Positions 8,127-16,534 of a stretch of DNA of 64,000 bases are shown here, piece after piece (the first letter of the stretch is position 1; each line of letters opens with the position of its first letter). The position numbers were made by a program, and so were the translations under genes. The notes under the pieces were generated by a model. The model was not told the origin of the DNA. It was given only the letters and a program-made list of their open reading frames with translations, and ran no database searches. Source of the DNA: Actinomycetota bacterium (GTDB taxonomy: Bacteria; Actinomycetota; Acidimicrobiia; Acidimicrobiales; Ilumatobacteraceae); assembly GCA_016871355.1 (NCBI GenBank), contig VFZC01000008.1, positions 32,874 through 96,873 of the forward strand. The letters are read 5' to 3'.

Positions 8127-9530
8127 CTACGCCAATTGGGGGTCGAACGAGTGGTTCGATGTCCCGGCGAGAAGCAGGCGCTCGAACTCGAGAGCGGTCA
8201 CTTCGTGATGGAACAGACGACCTTGTTGGCGCGTACAGCCGAGGCCTAACAGGTGTTGACTCTGCTCGGAAGTCTCCACACACACCGCCGACAGCGTGGC
8301 GTTGAACTGTTCGGACACTCGTCGGGCGGTGTCGACCTGGAGACGGTCGGACGGTCGCTCGGAACCGATGACCCGACCGTCGATACGGACTTCGTCGATG
8401 GCGATGGAGTCGAGTGCGCGTAGGTCGGCGGTGAGAACGTCGGCCAGACACACGCGAGCACCACGCATCCGAAGTGCGTTCAGCGACTCGGTGGCGGCAT
8501 CGAGATCGTCGGTCACTGCCGTGGTGCAGACGTCGATCGTCAACCAATCGAGAGACGACGGGCCGAACAGGGTGACGATCCGATCGTCACGCCACGCCCG
8601 AGGCGCACAATGCTGGGGAAGGTTGACCCGAAAACGGAAGCCATCGGCGAACGGTGACGACAACACCACATCGATCAGGGGAGTGGCACCTCGAACCGCC
8701 GACTCCGTGAGTCGCTCGTAGGAGTGGGCATCGACCACCGACTCGAGGTATTCGGCTGCGCGCATGAGCGAGCCGTCGTCGGCCAACCATCGGGCCAGAA
8801 CTTCGGCACCGATCAGTCGTCGAGTCTCGACATCGAACTCGGGTTGGAAGTAGGGAACCGTCCGTGAATCGGCGATCGCTCGCCGCACCATCGTCTCGCG
8901 GCGGATGCTCTCGTCTCGTTGGAGGTGCTGATCACCGGTGACCGTCTCGATCCGGTCACCACCTAGTCGCTTGGCTTCACGCAGCGCCGAGTCGGCGAGC
9001 GCGATCAACTCCGTGGGTGACGACGACGTCGATGTCGTTGTGGCGATTCCGACACTGAGCGAGACGCGAAGCATTCGGTCACCCACCACACACGGGGATC
9101 GCATCGCTCCGAGGATTGCCCGCGAGAAGATCTCGGCGCGGTCGGCATCGAGCACGACCACGAACTCGTCACCTCCCAAACGGGCGACCGCCATCGTTCC
9201 GTCGGTCAGGTTCTCCAGGCGACGCGCCACCTCTCCGATGAGGAGATCACCGGCGTCGTGTCCGAAGCCGTCATTGACGGCCTTGAAGCGGTCGATGTCG
9301 CAGAACATGACCGCGAGACGTGGAGTCGACACGAGCCGCTGTTCGATACAGGCGAGTAAGGCTGCCCGATTGAGCAGTCCGGTGAGGGGATCGTGAGTCG
9401 CTCGGTGTTCCCAGTGGCGAAGGTCGTCGCGCAACTGTTGCTGTTCGCTGATGGCCGACGACAAACGATGGCGGTGCGCGACGAGACCCACGGCGAGTCC
9501 CGAGGTCGCGGCAACCGATAGCCAGAGCAC
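8127..9530 (-). CDS. GGDEF protein with degenerate EAL domain
   Basis: The 467 residues begin with a single membrane helix (about 1-20), followed by a short coiled segment and a GGDEF domain with intact motif at 119-123 (ARLGGDEF), so cyclic-di-GMP synthesis is plausible. No RxxD inhibitory site is seen just upstream. The second half aligns with an EAL phosphodiesterase, but the signature is EVL (243-245) and the later DDFG-type metal motif is replaced (CLADVLTADLRALD). The phosphodiesterase half is therefore probably inactive and may only bind or regulate. The GTG start at 9530 is the first available after the in-frame stop. It lies 12 nt before the EamA gene. Confidence 0.85.
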   Translation of the reverse strand: MLWLSVAATSGLAVGLVAHRHRLSSAISEQQQLRDDLRHWEHRATHDPLTGLLNRAALLACIEQRLVSTPRLAVMFCDIDRFKAVNDGFGHDAGDLLIGEVARRLENLTDGTMAVARLGGDEFVVVLDADRAEIFSRAILGAMRSPCVVGDRMLRVSLSVGIATTTSTSSSPTELIALADSALREAKRLGGDRIETVTGDQHLQRDESIRRETMVRRAIADSRTVPYFQPEFDVETRRLIGAEVLARWLADDGSLMRAAEYLESVVDAHSYERLTESAVRGATPLIDVVLSSPFADGFRFRVNLPQHCAPRAWRDDRIVTLFGPSSLDWLTIDVCTTAVTDDLDAATESLNALRMRGARVCLADVLTADLRALDSIAIDEVRIDGRVIGSERPSDRLQVDTARRVSEQFNATLSAVCVETSEQSQHLLGLGCTRQQGRLFHHEVTALEFERLLLAGTSNHSFDPQLA

Positions 9531-9586
9531 GGCTGGGTATCGGTCGCCGTCCGGGCCGACTTGAGAAATTGACCACTCCGGGGCTC

Positions 9587-9592
9587 TACGAT
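9587..9592 (+). promoter_or_regulatory. leaderless -10 box for the 9599 gene
   Basis: TACGAT, 6 nt before ATG 9599. The spacing implies transcription starts at or next to the start codon, and it supports this start over an upstream TTG. Confidence 0.6.
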
Positions 9593-9598
9593 TCGTTC

Positions 9599-10591
9599 AT
9601 GACGAGGCGACTCCGGTCGATCCCGGCTCTCGTGGTGGGGGCGATCCTGCTCACGGTGCTCGTGCCGGTGTGGTTCCCGAGCGCTCTGTTGGCCGATCTC
9701 CTGCGGGGTCGGCGTCGGCTTCCCACGGTCCGCCTGTTGGCCTTCGCGGTCGCTTGGGCCTGGGTCGAAACAGCCGGTGTGGTGGTGGCGGGCGTCTTGT
9801 GGGTCGTTGGTCGCGGACGGCATCTGCCCGCTCATTACGGCCTCCAGCGCTGGTGGGCGGCCCGACTCATCGGCGCTCTGCGCGTCACCTGTGGGGTGCG
9901 GGTGCTGGTGGAGAATCCCGAGGCCCTGCGACCCGGCCCCACCGTGCTCTTCGCCCGCCACGCCAGCTTGGCCGACTCGTTGGTGTCGGCCTACGCGATC
10001 TCCACGCACAGCAAGGTGAATCCGCGGTACGTCCTGAAGAAGGAGTTGTTGGCCGATCCGTGCCTCGACATCGTCGGCAACCGCTTACCCAATCACTTCC
10101 TGGATCGTGGGGCCACCGACTCGGCCCCCGAACTGGCGGCGCTCGAACGCCTCGTGGCCGACCTCGGCCCCGACGGTGTCGGCGTGATCTTTCCCGAGGG
10201 CACTCGCGCCAACCCAAAGAAACGGGCCTCGGCGTTGGAGAAGATCGCGTCGATCGATCCCGAACGAGCCGCCCGTCTGGGAACGATGCAACACCTTCTT
10301 CCACCCCGGCCAGCCGGCGCAGCCGCTCTGTTGCGAGGCAACCCCGACGCCGACGTCGTCCTGGCCTGGCACGTGGGCTTCGAAGGATTCGACACGTTCG
10401 GCGGAATTCTGCGCGGTGTGGGCAACCCGCCCGCGCCGGTGCGATTCGTCATGAAACGGCTCGCTCGATCAGAGGTTCCGGTCGCCACGGAGGCGAACAT
10501 GAAGGTGTTCACCGAATGGCTCGACCGACAGTGGCTCGATCTCGATGCCGAAGTCGGTCGAGCACTCGACGAGAGGAGTCGCCATGGGTGA
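9599..10591 (+). CDS. lysophospholipid acyltransferase family protein (PlsC-like)
   Basis: A 330-residue membrane-associated acyltransferase. After one or two amino-terminal helices (RSIPALVVGAILLTVLVPVW and LLAFAVAWAWVETAGVVVAG) the catalytic HX4D box appears as RHASLAD, and the glycerol-phosphate binding motif as FPEGTR. These are the hallmarks of enzymes adding an acyl chain to lysophosphatidate-type acceptors. The C-terminal 90 residues are longer than in plain PlsC and contain the segment VVLAWHVGFEGFDTFGG. The start at 9599 is chosen from the leaderless promoter. The end overlaps the next gene by 8 nt, so the two membrane-lipid-related genes are likely co-expressed. Confidence 0.85.
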   Translation: MTRRLRSIPALVVGAILLTVLVPVWFPSALLADLLRGRRRLPTVRLLAFAVAWAWVETAGVVVAGVLWVVGRGRHLPAHYGLQRWWAARLIGALRVTCGVRVLVENPEALRPGPTVLFARHASLADSLVSAYAISTHSKVNPRYVLKKELLADPCLDIVGNRLPNHFLDRGATDSAPELAALERLVADLGPDGVGVIFPEGTRANPKKRASALEKIASIDPERAARLGTMQHLLPPRPAGAAALLRGNPDADVVLAWHVGFEGFDTFGGILRGVGNPPAPVRFVMKRLARSEVPVATEANMKVFTEWLDRQWLDLDAEVGRALDERSRHG

Positions 10592-11363
10592 CGTGATGTT
10601 GTGGTCAGCAGTGGCGATCGTGGTGCTGATGGTGTCCACCTGGCTCGTCAGTGTGATCATCCGCAACGCGTCGATCGTCGACATCGTGTGGGGCTTCGGT
10701 TTCGTGGTCGTGGCCTGGGTGTCGCGCATCGTCGGCGATGGTGACGACGCGCGGCAGTGGTTGCTCACGATTCTCACGACCATCTGGGGTCTGCGGTTGG
10801 CGGTCTACCTCGGTTGGCGCAACACCGGACACGGTGAGGACTATCGCTATCGCGCCATGCGCAAGCGTTGGGGGCCACGTTTCCCGATCATCAGCTTGGC
10901 GACGGTGTTCACGCTACAGGGCACGCTCATGTGGATCGTGTCGCTCGGTGTGCAGTTGGGACAGTCCGACGATTCGCCGTCGGTCGGACCGGTGGCGGTG
11001 ATCGGCATCGTGGTGTGGTTGATCGGATTCTTCTTCGAAGTCGTCGGCGACGCGCAACTCACTCGTTTCAAGGCCGATCCGTCGTCGGCGGGCCAGGTGA
11101 TGGATCGAGGACTGTGGCGATACACCCGCCACCCCAACTATTTCGGAGATGCGTGTGTGTGGTGGGGTCTGGCCATCATCGCGGCCGAATCGGGTGGCGG
11201 AGCGTGGGGCTTGCTCGGTGCTCTCACGATGACGATTCTTCTGCGTCGCGTGTCGGGTGTGACTCTGCTCGAACGTTCGCTCAAGAAGCGTCGCGAAGGT
11301 TACGCCGAGTACATCGCGCGCACGAGTCCCTTCTTCCCGCGGCCACCGAAGAACGTCGGCTGA
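10584..11363 (+). CDS. DUF1295 / steroid 5-alpha-reductase-like membrane protein
   Basis: A 259-residue polytopic membrane protein. The run GLRLAVYLGWRN and the later motif LWRYTRHPNYFGD are the signature of the DUF1295 branch of the steroid reductase / isoprenylcysteine methyltransferase-like fold. The conserved C-terminal EGYAEYIARTSPFFPRPP is also typical. The true reaction of bacterial members is not established; NAD(P)H-dependent reduction of a lipid is a family-based guess. The ATG at 10584 is preceded by a clear GAGAGGAG ribosome site, and it overlaps the acyltransferase gene by 8 nt. Confidence 0.85.
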   Translation: MGDVMLWSAVAIVVLMVSTWLVSVIIRNASIVDIVWGFGFVVVAWVSRIVGDGDDARQWLLTILTTIWGLRLAVYLGWRNTGHGEDYRYRAMRKRWGPRFPIISLATVFTLQGTLMWIVSLGVQLGQSDDSPSVGPVAVIGIVVWLIGFFFEVVGDAQLTRFKADPSSAGQVMDRGLWRYTRHPNYFGDACVWWGLAIIAAESGGGAWGLLGALTMTILLRRVSGVTLLERSLKKRREGYAEYIARTSPFFPRPPKNVG

Positions 11364-11394
11364 GGAGAAGCGGTCCGTTTTGGGCCGGGCCATC

Positions 11395-11400
11395 TATGGT
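11395..11400 (+). promoter_or_regulatory. leaderless -10 box for the 11407 gene
   Basis: TATGGT followed by 6 nt and the GTG at 11407. Confidence 0.55.
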
Positions 11401-11406
11401 GAGTCG

Positions 11407-12057
11407 GTGACTTCGACGACCGCCGCCGCTCGCGAGCCGCGGTCGTTCACCTTTCGTCTCGTGTGTCTGCTCGTCAGTATCGGCGTGGTGGGTGTCGGTA
11501 TCGCTCTGATGGTGTCGGCCGAACTCGGCGTCGCGCCGGCCGACGTGTTGAGCACGGGTGGAGCCGAACAACTCGACATCGGTGTCGGAACCATGGGTTG
11601 GATCTGCGGTGGTGTGTACACCTTGCTCGCCATCGCGCTGCGACGTCGTCCTCAGTGGGGGACTCTGCTCGGTGCTGTATTGGTGGGTGTGGCGGTCAAT
11701 CTGTCGCTCGAAGCGATTCCCGAACCCGACGCACTGGCCTGGCGAATTCCGATGATGCTGGTCGGGCTGACTCTTCTCTACGCCGCGATCTCGGTGGGGG
11801 TGTCGACGATGCTCGGCACCGGTCCGATCGAATTGATCATGCTCGGTCTGGCCGATCGCGGCCTGAACATGCAAGTGGCACGCTGGCTCATCGAAGCAGT
11901 GGTGTTCGTGGGTGGAGTGATCCTCGGTGGTCAGATCGGTGTGGGCACTCTGCTCTTCGTGGTGCTCACCGGACCGGTGCTCGCCCGCACGTTGCCACCG
12001 GTTGCTCGCTTCATGGGAACCACCGTGCTCGATGCTCCGCACGGGCTCGACGCCTGA
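11407..12057 (+). CDS. YczE/YyaS-type integral membrane protein
   Basis: This 216-residue protein has five or six membrane helices. The segment ELGVAPADVLSTG followed by GTMGWICGGVY, and the mirrored STMLGTGPIELIMLGL, match the conserved pattern of YczE-like membrane proteins (COG2364). Their function is unknown, though some sit beside transport or biosynthesis genes. A longer frame from TTG 11380 exists, but the TATGGT box 6 nt before GTG 11407 favours the shorter protein. It ends directly against the convergent CoA-transferase gene with no gap. Confidence 0.75.
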   Translation: MTSTTAAAREPRSFTFRLVCLLVSIGVVGVGIALMVSAELGVAPADVLSTGGAEQLDIGVGTMGWICGGVYTLLAIALRRRPQWGTLLGAVLVGVAVNLSLEAIPEPDALAWRIPMMLVGLTLLYAAISVGVSTMLGTGPIELIMLGLADRGLNMQVARWLIEAVVFVGGVILGGQIGVGTLLFVVLTGPVLARTLPPVARFMGTTVLDAPHGLDA

Positions 12058-13284
12058 TCACTTCGTGCGCGGCAGACGACTCGAGATGATCGAGCGAGCC
12101 TCCAGGTCCTCGAGTCGGGTCGCGTCGAGCCCGAGCACATCGCCGAGCACCGCGCGATTGTCCTCTCCGCGGTAACGCGGTTCACCCCGCACTCCGGTGG
12201 TCGCACCGCGGAAGTGCCACGGCGAGTTGGGAACCCGCAGCGTTCCGCCGAGACGGTCGTCGATGCGCACGACGGCGCCACGCGCCTCGGCCCACTCGGA
12301 TTCGGCCAGTTCGCGCACGCTGCGCAGAACTCCGACCGCGAGACCACTCTTCGAACACTTCTCCTCGAACACCACGGCGTCGGCGTAGGTGGACGCCCAG
12401 GCCTGCATGTCGGCGAGCAGTTCGGAGAAGTGCGCACGCCGTGACGGTACGTCGGCGAAACGCGGATCGGATCCGAGATCGGGTCGATCCATCGCGGCCG
12501 CGATCAGATCGAAGGTTCCTCGCTCGGCCGGGTGACCGGCGATGAGGACGCGCGTGCCGTCGGCCACCGTGAGGATCGGGTAGTCACCGGGCTGATACGA
12601 GCGGATCCAGGCCGGGTCGATCTCACCGTCGAACAATTGATCATGCGCGTGCTCGTTGACGTACAGCATCGTCTCGGCCATCGAGACGTCGATGCGCTCA
12701 CCACGACCGGTGCGCTCGCGTTGGAACAGTGCGGCCAGAATCGCCGATGCGGTCTCGAGTGCGGTGTACGTGTCGGCGTGTGACCACGGATCGTTGGCGT
12801 ACTGACCACCACGAGCGTCACCTTGCATCTTGGTGAGACCACTCTCGACTCCGATCACCGGTGCGTAAGCGCGACGGTGCACCCACGGGCCGTCGGCGCC
12901 ATATCCACTGATCGACGCGTACACCAATCGGGGATGACGAGCGCTCAACGCGTCGTAGCCGAGACCCAAGCGGTCCATCACTCCAGCGCGGTAGTTCTCG
13001 AGCAGCACATCGCTCTTGTCGACCAACTGACGCAACAGATCGGCACCGTCCGGAGTTGCCAAGTCGACGCTGATGCAGCGCTTGCCGGCGTTCTGTTGGG
13101 CGAAATAGGTGGAGATCGAACCCACGCGAGGACTCGCGAAACGCGTGAGGTCACCGTCCGGTGGTTCCACTTTGATGACCTCGGCACCCATGTCGACGAG
13201 CATGCGGCCGCAGTGGGGTCCGGCCAGAACCCGCGTGAGGTCAAGGACGCGAATGCCGTGGAGGGGTCCGGGGGACGAAGTCAC
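12058..13284 (-). CDS. class III CoA-transferase (CaiB/BaiF family)
   Basis: The 408 residues open with the classic family start GIRVLDLTRVLAGPHCGRML, followed by DMGAEVIKVEPP. The catalytic aspartate region typical of formyl-CoA transferase relatives is seen further on (GMVRGGQYAN-like loop, here KMQGDARGGQYANDPW). These enzymes move CoA between carboxylic acids. The acyl substrate cannot be named. The start is the GTG at 13284, since the frame upstream (to 13356) would cross the divergent promoter of the cyclase gene. A CATCAT box lies 6 nt before that GTG. The divergent neighbour is a cyclase/amidase-type enzyme. Confidence 0.87.
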   Translation of the reverse strand: MTSSPGPLHGIRVLDLTRVLAGPHCGRMLVDMGAEVIKVEPPDGDLTRFASPRVGSISTYFAQQNAGKRCISVDLATPDGADLLRQLVDKSDVLLENYRAGVMDRLGLGYDALSARHPRLVYASISGYGADGPWVHRRAYAPVIGVESGLTKMQGDARGGQYANDPWSHADTYTALETASAILAALFQRERTGRGERIDVSMAETMLYVNEHAHDQLFDGEIDPAWIRSYQPGDYPILTVADGTRVLIAGHPAERGTFDLIAAAMDRPDLGSDPRFADVPSRRAHFSELLADMQAWASTYADAVVFEEKCSKSGLAVGVLRSVRELAESEWAEARGAVVRIDDRLGGTLRVPNSPWHFRGATTGVRGEPRYRGEDNRAVLGDVLGLDATRLEDLEARSIISSRLPRTK

Positions 13285-13331
13285 GACGCCATGATGGTCG
13301 GCCCCGAGGGTCGGCCCATCATCGTCGGCAC

Positions 13332-13337
13332 TACGGT
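13332..13337 (+). promoter_or_regulatory. leaderless -10 box for the 13344 gene
   Basis: TACGGT, 6 nt before ATG 13344. Confidence 0.6.
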
Positions 13338-13343
13338 CGGGCC

Positions 13344-14363
13344 ATGAACACCTCACGCTCAGGTCTTCCCGACTACGACCACTTGCCGCGGCGCGCGGGA
13401 CTACCGGCCAGTTGGGACGTGTGGGACGAGGCCGACGGTCCGCTGTTCGGATGTCTGAATCTCCTGACCCCCGAGCGGATCGTCGACGCCGCGCGGTTGG
13501 TGCGCGAAGGTCGCGTGTTCGCTCTCAACTGGAGCATGGGCTTGCCCGATCCGCCGCTGTTCGGTCGGCAGCCGTTCCGACACGAGGTGACCGGCGGTTC
13601 CACCGGAACGAGCCACGACGACGTGTTGCATGCGTGGAACACGCAGTCGAGCAGTCAGTGGGACGGGTTCCGACACATCCGCAATCACGCCGCACTCACC
13701 GACGATTCGCTGCCCGGCACCGGACACTTCGGCGGAGTCGACGATGACGATCACGGTATCGATCATTGGGCCAAGCGCGGAATCGCTGGCCGCGCGGTAT
13801 TGGCCGACCTGGGTCGTTGGCGAGCCAGCATCGGCCGACCCATCGATTGTTCGGACGCCGATCCGATCGAGCCATCGGAGATTCTCGAGTGTTTGGCCGC
13901 TCAGGGAACCGAGCTCCGTGAGGGTGATGTCCTTCTGCTGCGGTTCGGTTGGATCGAGTGGTACGAACGACAGTCGAGCGATGCGCGGGCCCGCATCGCC
14001 GAGACGTCGTCGTTACGAACACCGGGGCTTCGATCAGGCGAAGAGTTGGCACGCACGATGTGGAATCTGCACATCGCTGCGGTGGGTTGTGACAATCCCG
14101 CGGTGGAAGTGTGGCCGCCGGGCTCGGCGACCACACCCGAACACGAGGCCGAGGTGCGTGCCGACCGCACACGATTGCACGAGATCTTCACGCACACGCT
14201 GTTGTTGCCGATGCTCGGTATTCCGTTGGGAGAGATGTGGAATCTCGACGCTCTCGCCGAGCACTGCGCGCGCGTCGGGCGTTACGAGTGCTTCTTCGTC
14301 TCGGCCCCGTTGAACCTTCCTCAGGGAGTGGCCAGTCCACCCAACGCCTTGGCGATCGTCTGA
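13344..14363 (+). CDS. cyclase family protein (kynurenine formamidase-like fold)
   Basis: The 339 residues belong to the longer branch of the metal-dependent cyclase family (PF04199). The metal-site region reads QWDGFRHIRNHAA where shorter members have HXGTHXD, and later GHFGGVDDDDHGIDHW supplies further Asp/His ligands. Other hallmarks are EGDVLLLRFGWIEWY and the C-terminal FFVSAPLNLPQG. Family members hydrolyse formyl-kynurenine, cyclic ketones or related carbonyl compounds. The substrate here is unknown. It is divergent from a CoA-transferase with which it may share a pathway for acid activation and ring opening. Confidence 0.82.
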   Translation: MNTSRSGLPDYDHLPRRAGLPASWDVWDEADGPLFGCLNLLTPERIVDAARLVREGRVFALNWSMGLPDPPLFGRQPFRHEVTGGSTGTSHDDVLHAWNTQSSSQWDGFRHIRNHAALTDDSLPGTGHFGGVDDDDHGIDHWAKRGIAGRAVLADLGRWRASIGRPIDCSDADPIEPSEILECLAAQGTELREGDVLLLRFGWIEWYERQSSDARARIAETSSLRTPGLRSGEELARTMWNLHIAAVGCDNPAVEVWPPGSATTPEHEAEVRADRTRLHEIFTHTLLLPMLGIPLGEMWNLDALAEHCARVGRYECFFVSAPLNLPQGVASPPNALAIV

Positions 14364-14379
14364 GCTCGACTGTGCTCGT

Positions 14380-15606
14380 CTAGTTCGTGAGGTGATCGAT
14401 GGCGGCCGCGCTGTAGAGCGCGATCCCGGTCGACATCGCGTCCTCGTCGAAGAACACGCGGTTCGAGTGGTTGGGAGCGGCCGTGGCCGGGTTGCGATCG
14501 GACGGAGTGGCTCCAAGGAACACCATGGCACCGGGAATGCGATTGAGCACCACACCGAAGTCTTCGGCTCCCATGACCGGCGTCGGAAGTTCGATGAAAC
14601 GATCGGCACCGGCCACGGTCTTCACCAGACGGGCGGCGTGCTGGGCATGGTCGTTGTCGTTGACCGTGACGTTGTAGCCGATGTTGATGTCGACTTCCAC
14701 GTCGAGGTCGTGCGCGGCGGCGATTCCCTCGGCCACGCGACGGATTCCGTCGTGAACCATCTTGCGAGTGGTCTCGCTGATGGCGCGAATGGTGCCACCG
14801 ATCTCGGCGTGCTCGGGAATCACGTTGAACGCCGTGCCAGCACGTAACCGAGTGACCGTGAGCACCGACGGATTGAACACGTTGATACGACGTGTGACCA
14901 TGGCCTGAAGAGCCTGCACGATCTCACAGGCGGCCGGAACCGGGTCGAGCGTTCGGAACGGTTCGCTGCCGTGGCCACCCTTGCCCACCACGCGAACCGT
15001 GAACGAGTCGCTCGACGCCATGAGAGGACCCGCCTTCGTGCTGACGAAGCCGGTGGGAAGAGACGACGTGGTGTGGATCGCGAAGGCGCGCGTGATGGGT
15101 GAGGCACTGCCGTTCGAGCGTGGCCCGACGTCGAGTAGTCCCTCGTCGATCATGTGTTGAGCACCGTGGTGGCCTTCTTCGCCCGGTTGGAACATGAAGA
15201 GGACTCGACCGTGCAGATCGTTGCGGCGGTGCGAAAGGAGTTTGGCCGCACCCACCAACATGGCCACATGGGTGTCGTGACCGCAGGCGTGCATCGCACC
15301 GTCGACGCGCGAACTGAAGTCGAGCCCGGTGTCTTCGGGCATGGGCAACGCGTCCATGTCTCCGCGAAGCAGAACGGTGGGCCCGTCGTGCGCACCCTCG
15401 AGCGTGGCGGCGATGCCCGACGTGGTTTGGTGCAACGTGATGCCGAGTGGCAGTCCGTCGAGCGCCTCGAGCACCTTCTCACGAGTGATCGGCAGGTCGT
15501 TCCCGATCTCGGGCCACTGATGAAGTTCGCGTCGCAACGCCACCGCATCGCTCTGATGATCGCGCGCCTCATCGGCGAGCGTTGCCAGGATCTCCTCTGC
15601 TGCCAT
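14380..15606 (-). CDS. M20 family amidohydrolase (N-acyl-amino acid / hippurate hydrolase type)
   Basis: A 408-residue metallopeptidase of the M20D group. Metal and catalytic motifs are visible: MHACGHDTHVAML (about residues 107-119), FQPGEEGHHGAQHMI with the general-base Glu, and the C-terminal PVMGAEDFGVVL. Such enzymes cleave an amide bond between an acyl group (acetyl, benzoyl, indole-acetyl) and an amino acid. No signal peptide is seen, so the enzyme is cytosolic. A TAAGGT box lies 6 nt before the ATG, only 43 nt from the divergent Nudix start. It is convergent with the cyclase gene. Confidence 0.88.
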   Translation of the reverse strand: MAAEEILATLADEARDHQSDAVALRRELHQWPEIGNDLPITREKVLEALDGLPLGITLHQTTSGIAATLEGAHDGPTVLLRGDMDALPMPEDTGLDFSSRVDGAMHACGHDTHVAMLVGAAKLLSHRRNDLHGRVLFMFQPGEEGHHGAQHMIDEGLLDVGPRSNGSASPITRAFAIHTTSSLPTGFVSTKAGPLMASSDSFTVRVVGKGGHGSEPFRTLDPVPAACEIVQALQAMVTRRINVFNPSVLTVTRLRAGTAFNVIPEHAEIGGTIRAISETTRKMVHDGIRRVAEGIAAAHDLDVEVDINIGYNVTVNDNDHAQHAARLVKTVAGADRFIELPTPVMGAEDFGVVLNRIPGAMVFLGATPSDRNPATAAPNHSNRVFFDEDAMSTGIALYSAAAIDHLTN

Positions 15607-15612
15607 GGCCCC

Positions 15613-15618
15613 ACCTTA
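15613..15618 (-). promoter_or_regulatory. leaderless -10 box for the M20 gene
   Basis: TAAGGT on the minus strand, 6 nt before ATG 15606. Confidence 0.6.
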
Positions 15619-15637
15619 GACAGATTCGGCCGACTCG

Positions 15638-15643
15638 TAGAGT
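15638..15643 (+). promoter_or_regulatory. leaderless -10 box for the Nudix gene
   Basis: TAGAGT, 6 nt before GTG 15650. It lies 19 nt from the opposing M20 promoter box. Confidence 0.6.
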
Positions 15644-15649
15644 GGCCCG

Positions 15650-16516
15650 GTGGAGCATGTGCCCTGGGTCGACGAGAGCGATCGGGTCATCGCGATCGTG
15701 TCGCGTCAGCGCATGCGTTCGGAGCGCTTACGGCATCGCGCCGTGTTCGTGGCCGTCACTGACGGCGCCGGACGACTGCTCGTACATCGGCGTTCGCTCG
15801 CCAAGGACGTGTGGCCGGGATGGTGCGACATCGCCGTGGGAGGAGTCGTGGCCGCCGGCGAGTCGTACGACGACGCCGCCCGACGCGAAGTGGCCGAGGA
15901 GATCGGTGTTCACGATGCGAGCGTCACGCCTCTCGACGACGGAGTCGTGACGATGTACGACGACGAGATGGTGTCGTTACTGGGTCGGTGCTACCAGGTG
16001 GTGAGTGGTGGTCCGTTCGCCTTCACGGACGGCGAGATCACCGAAGCGTCGTGGGTCGATCGTGACGACCTGGCGACCGCGATCACCCGTGATCGTTTCC
16101 TGCCCGACAGCCTGGCGTTGCTTCTTCCTGTGATTCGTTGGCGAGCGTCGCCCTTTTCGGGGTGGATGGGCCCTTCACTGCGGGCCTCTCACACGAGCGG
16201 CCATCGAACGAAGCAATCATTCAAAAGGAGTACATCCGTGAGCATCGGTTCTCTCATCGGCGCCGACCCCGACCAACTCGAATCCCTGGGCACCACGTTG
16301 TGCCGTCAACGCGAGAGTGTCGAGTCGATCGTCAGCCTCGTGACCAGCACCTTCGCTGGCACCGCGTGGGTCGGCCCGGCCCGTCAGGCCTTCGAATCCG
16401 ACTGGGAAAGTTCTTTCCGATCGGCGCTTTCGCGTCTGTCGGACGCCTTCGACATGGCCGGCCGCGACTGCTCGGCCCGGGCGATCGAACTCCGCCGCGT
16501 GATGGGTCGCATGTAG
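15650..16516 (+). CDS. Nudix hydrolase ORF that stays open into the WXG100 gene
   Basis: Residues 1-165 are a Nudix hydrolase. The box GX5EX7REUXEEXGU is complete (GVVAAGESYDDAARREV then AEEIGV), so hydrolysis of a nucleoside diphosphate derivative is expected; the start VDESDRVIAIVSR resembles IPP isomerase-like Nudix proteins. A Nudix protein of this kind should end near residue 165 (LLLPVIRWRAS), yet no stop follows. The frame continues through about 30 low-complexity residues into the WXG100 protein, whose own GTG and ribosome site lie inside. Either this is a 288-residue fusion or the Nudix gene lacks its own stop. Confidence 0.7.
   Translation: MEHVPWVDESDRVIAIVSRQRMRSERLRHRAVFVAVTDGAGRLLVHRRSLAKDVWPGWCDIAVGGVVAAGESYDDAARREVAEEIGVHDASVTPLDDGVVTMYDDEMVSLLGRCYQVVSGGPFAFTDGEITEASWVDRDDLATAITRDRFLPDSLALLLPVIRWRASPFSGWMGPSLRASHTSGHRTKQSFKRSTSVSIGSLIGADPDQLESLGTTLCRQRESVESIVSLVTSTFAGTAWVGPARQAFESDWESSFRSALSRLSDAFDMAGRDCSARAIELRRVMGRM
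16238..16516 (+). CDS. WXG100 family protein (ESAT-6-like)
   Basis: This 92-residue helical protein has the WXG100 pattern: a first helix, the W-x-G turn at Trp44 (AWVGPARQAF) and a second helix (ESDWESSFRSALSRLSDAF). Such proteins are usually substrates of type VII secretion and form helical-hairpin dimers. The GTG start is supported by an AAAAGGAG ribosome site 7 nt upstream. It lies in the same frame as the Nudix ORF. No type VII secretion components are in the window, and the C-terminal YxxxD/E export signal is not evident, so export is uncertain. Confidence 0.8.
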   Translation: MSIGSLIGADPDQLESLGTTLCRQRESVESIVSLVTSTFAGTAWVGPARQAFESDWESSFRSALSRLSDAFDMAGRDCSARAIELRRVMGRM

Positions 16517-16521
16517 CCACC

Positions 16522-16527
16522 TACTCT
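16522..16527 (+). promoter_or_regulatory. leaderless -10 box for the 16535 gene
   Basis: TACTCT, 7 nt before ATG 16535. Confidence 0.55.
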
Positions 16528-16534
16528 TGGGGGC

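Noticed and set aside
9569..9598. TTG start 10 codons upstream of the acyltransferase
   Set aside because: The TACGAT box ends 6 nt before ATG 9599, which fits the leaderless pattern, and the TTG has no ribosome site.
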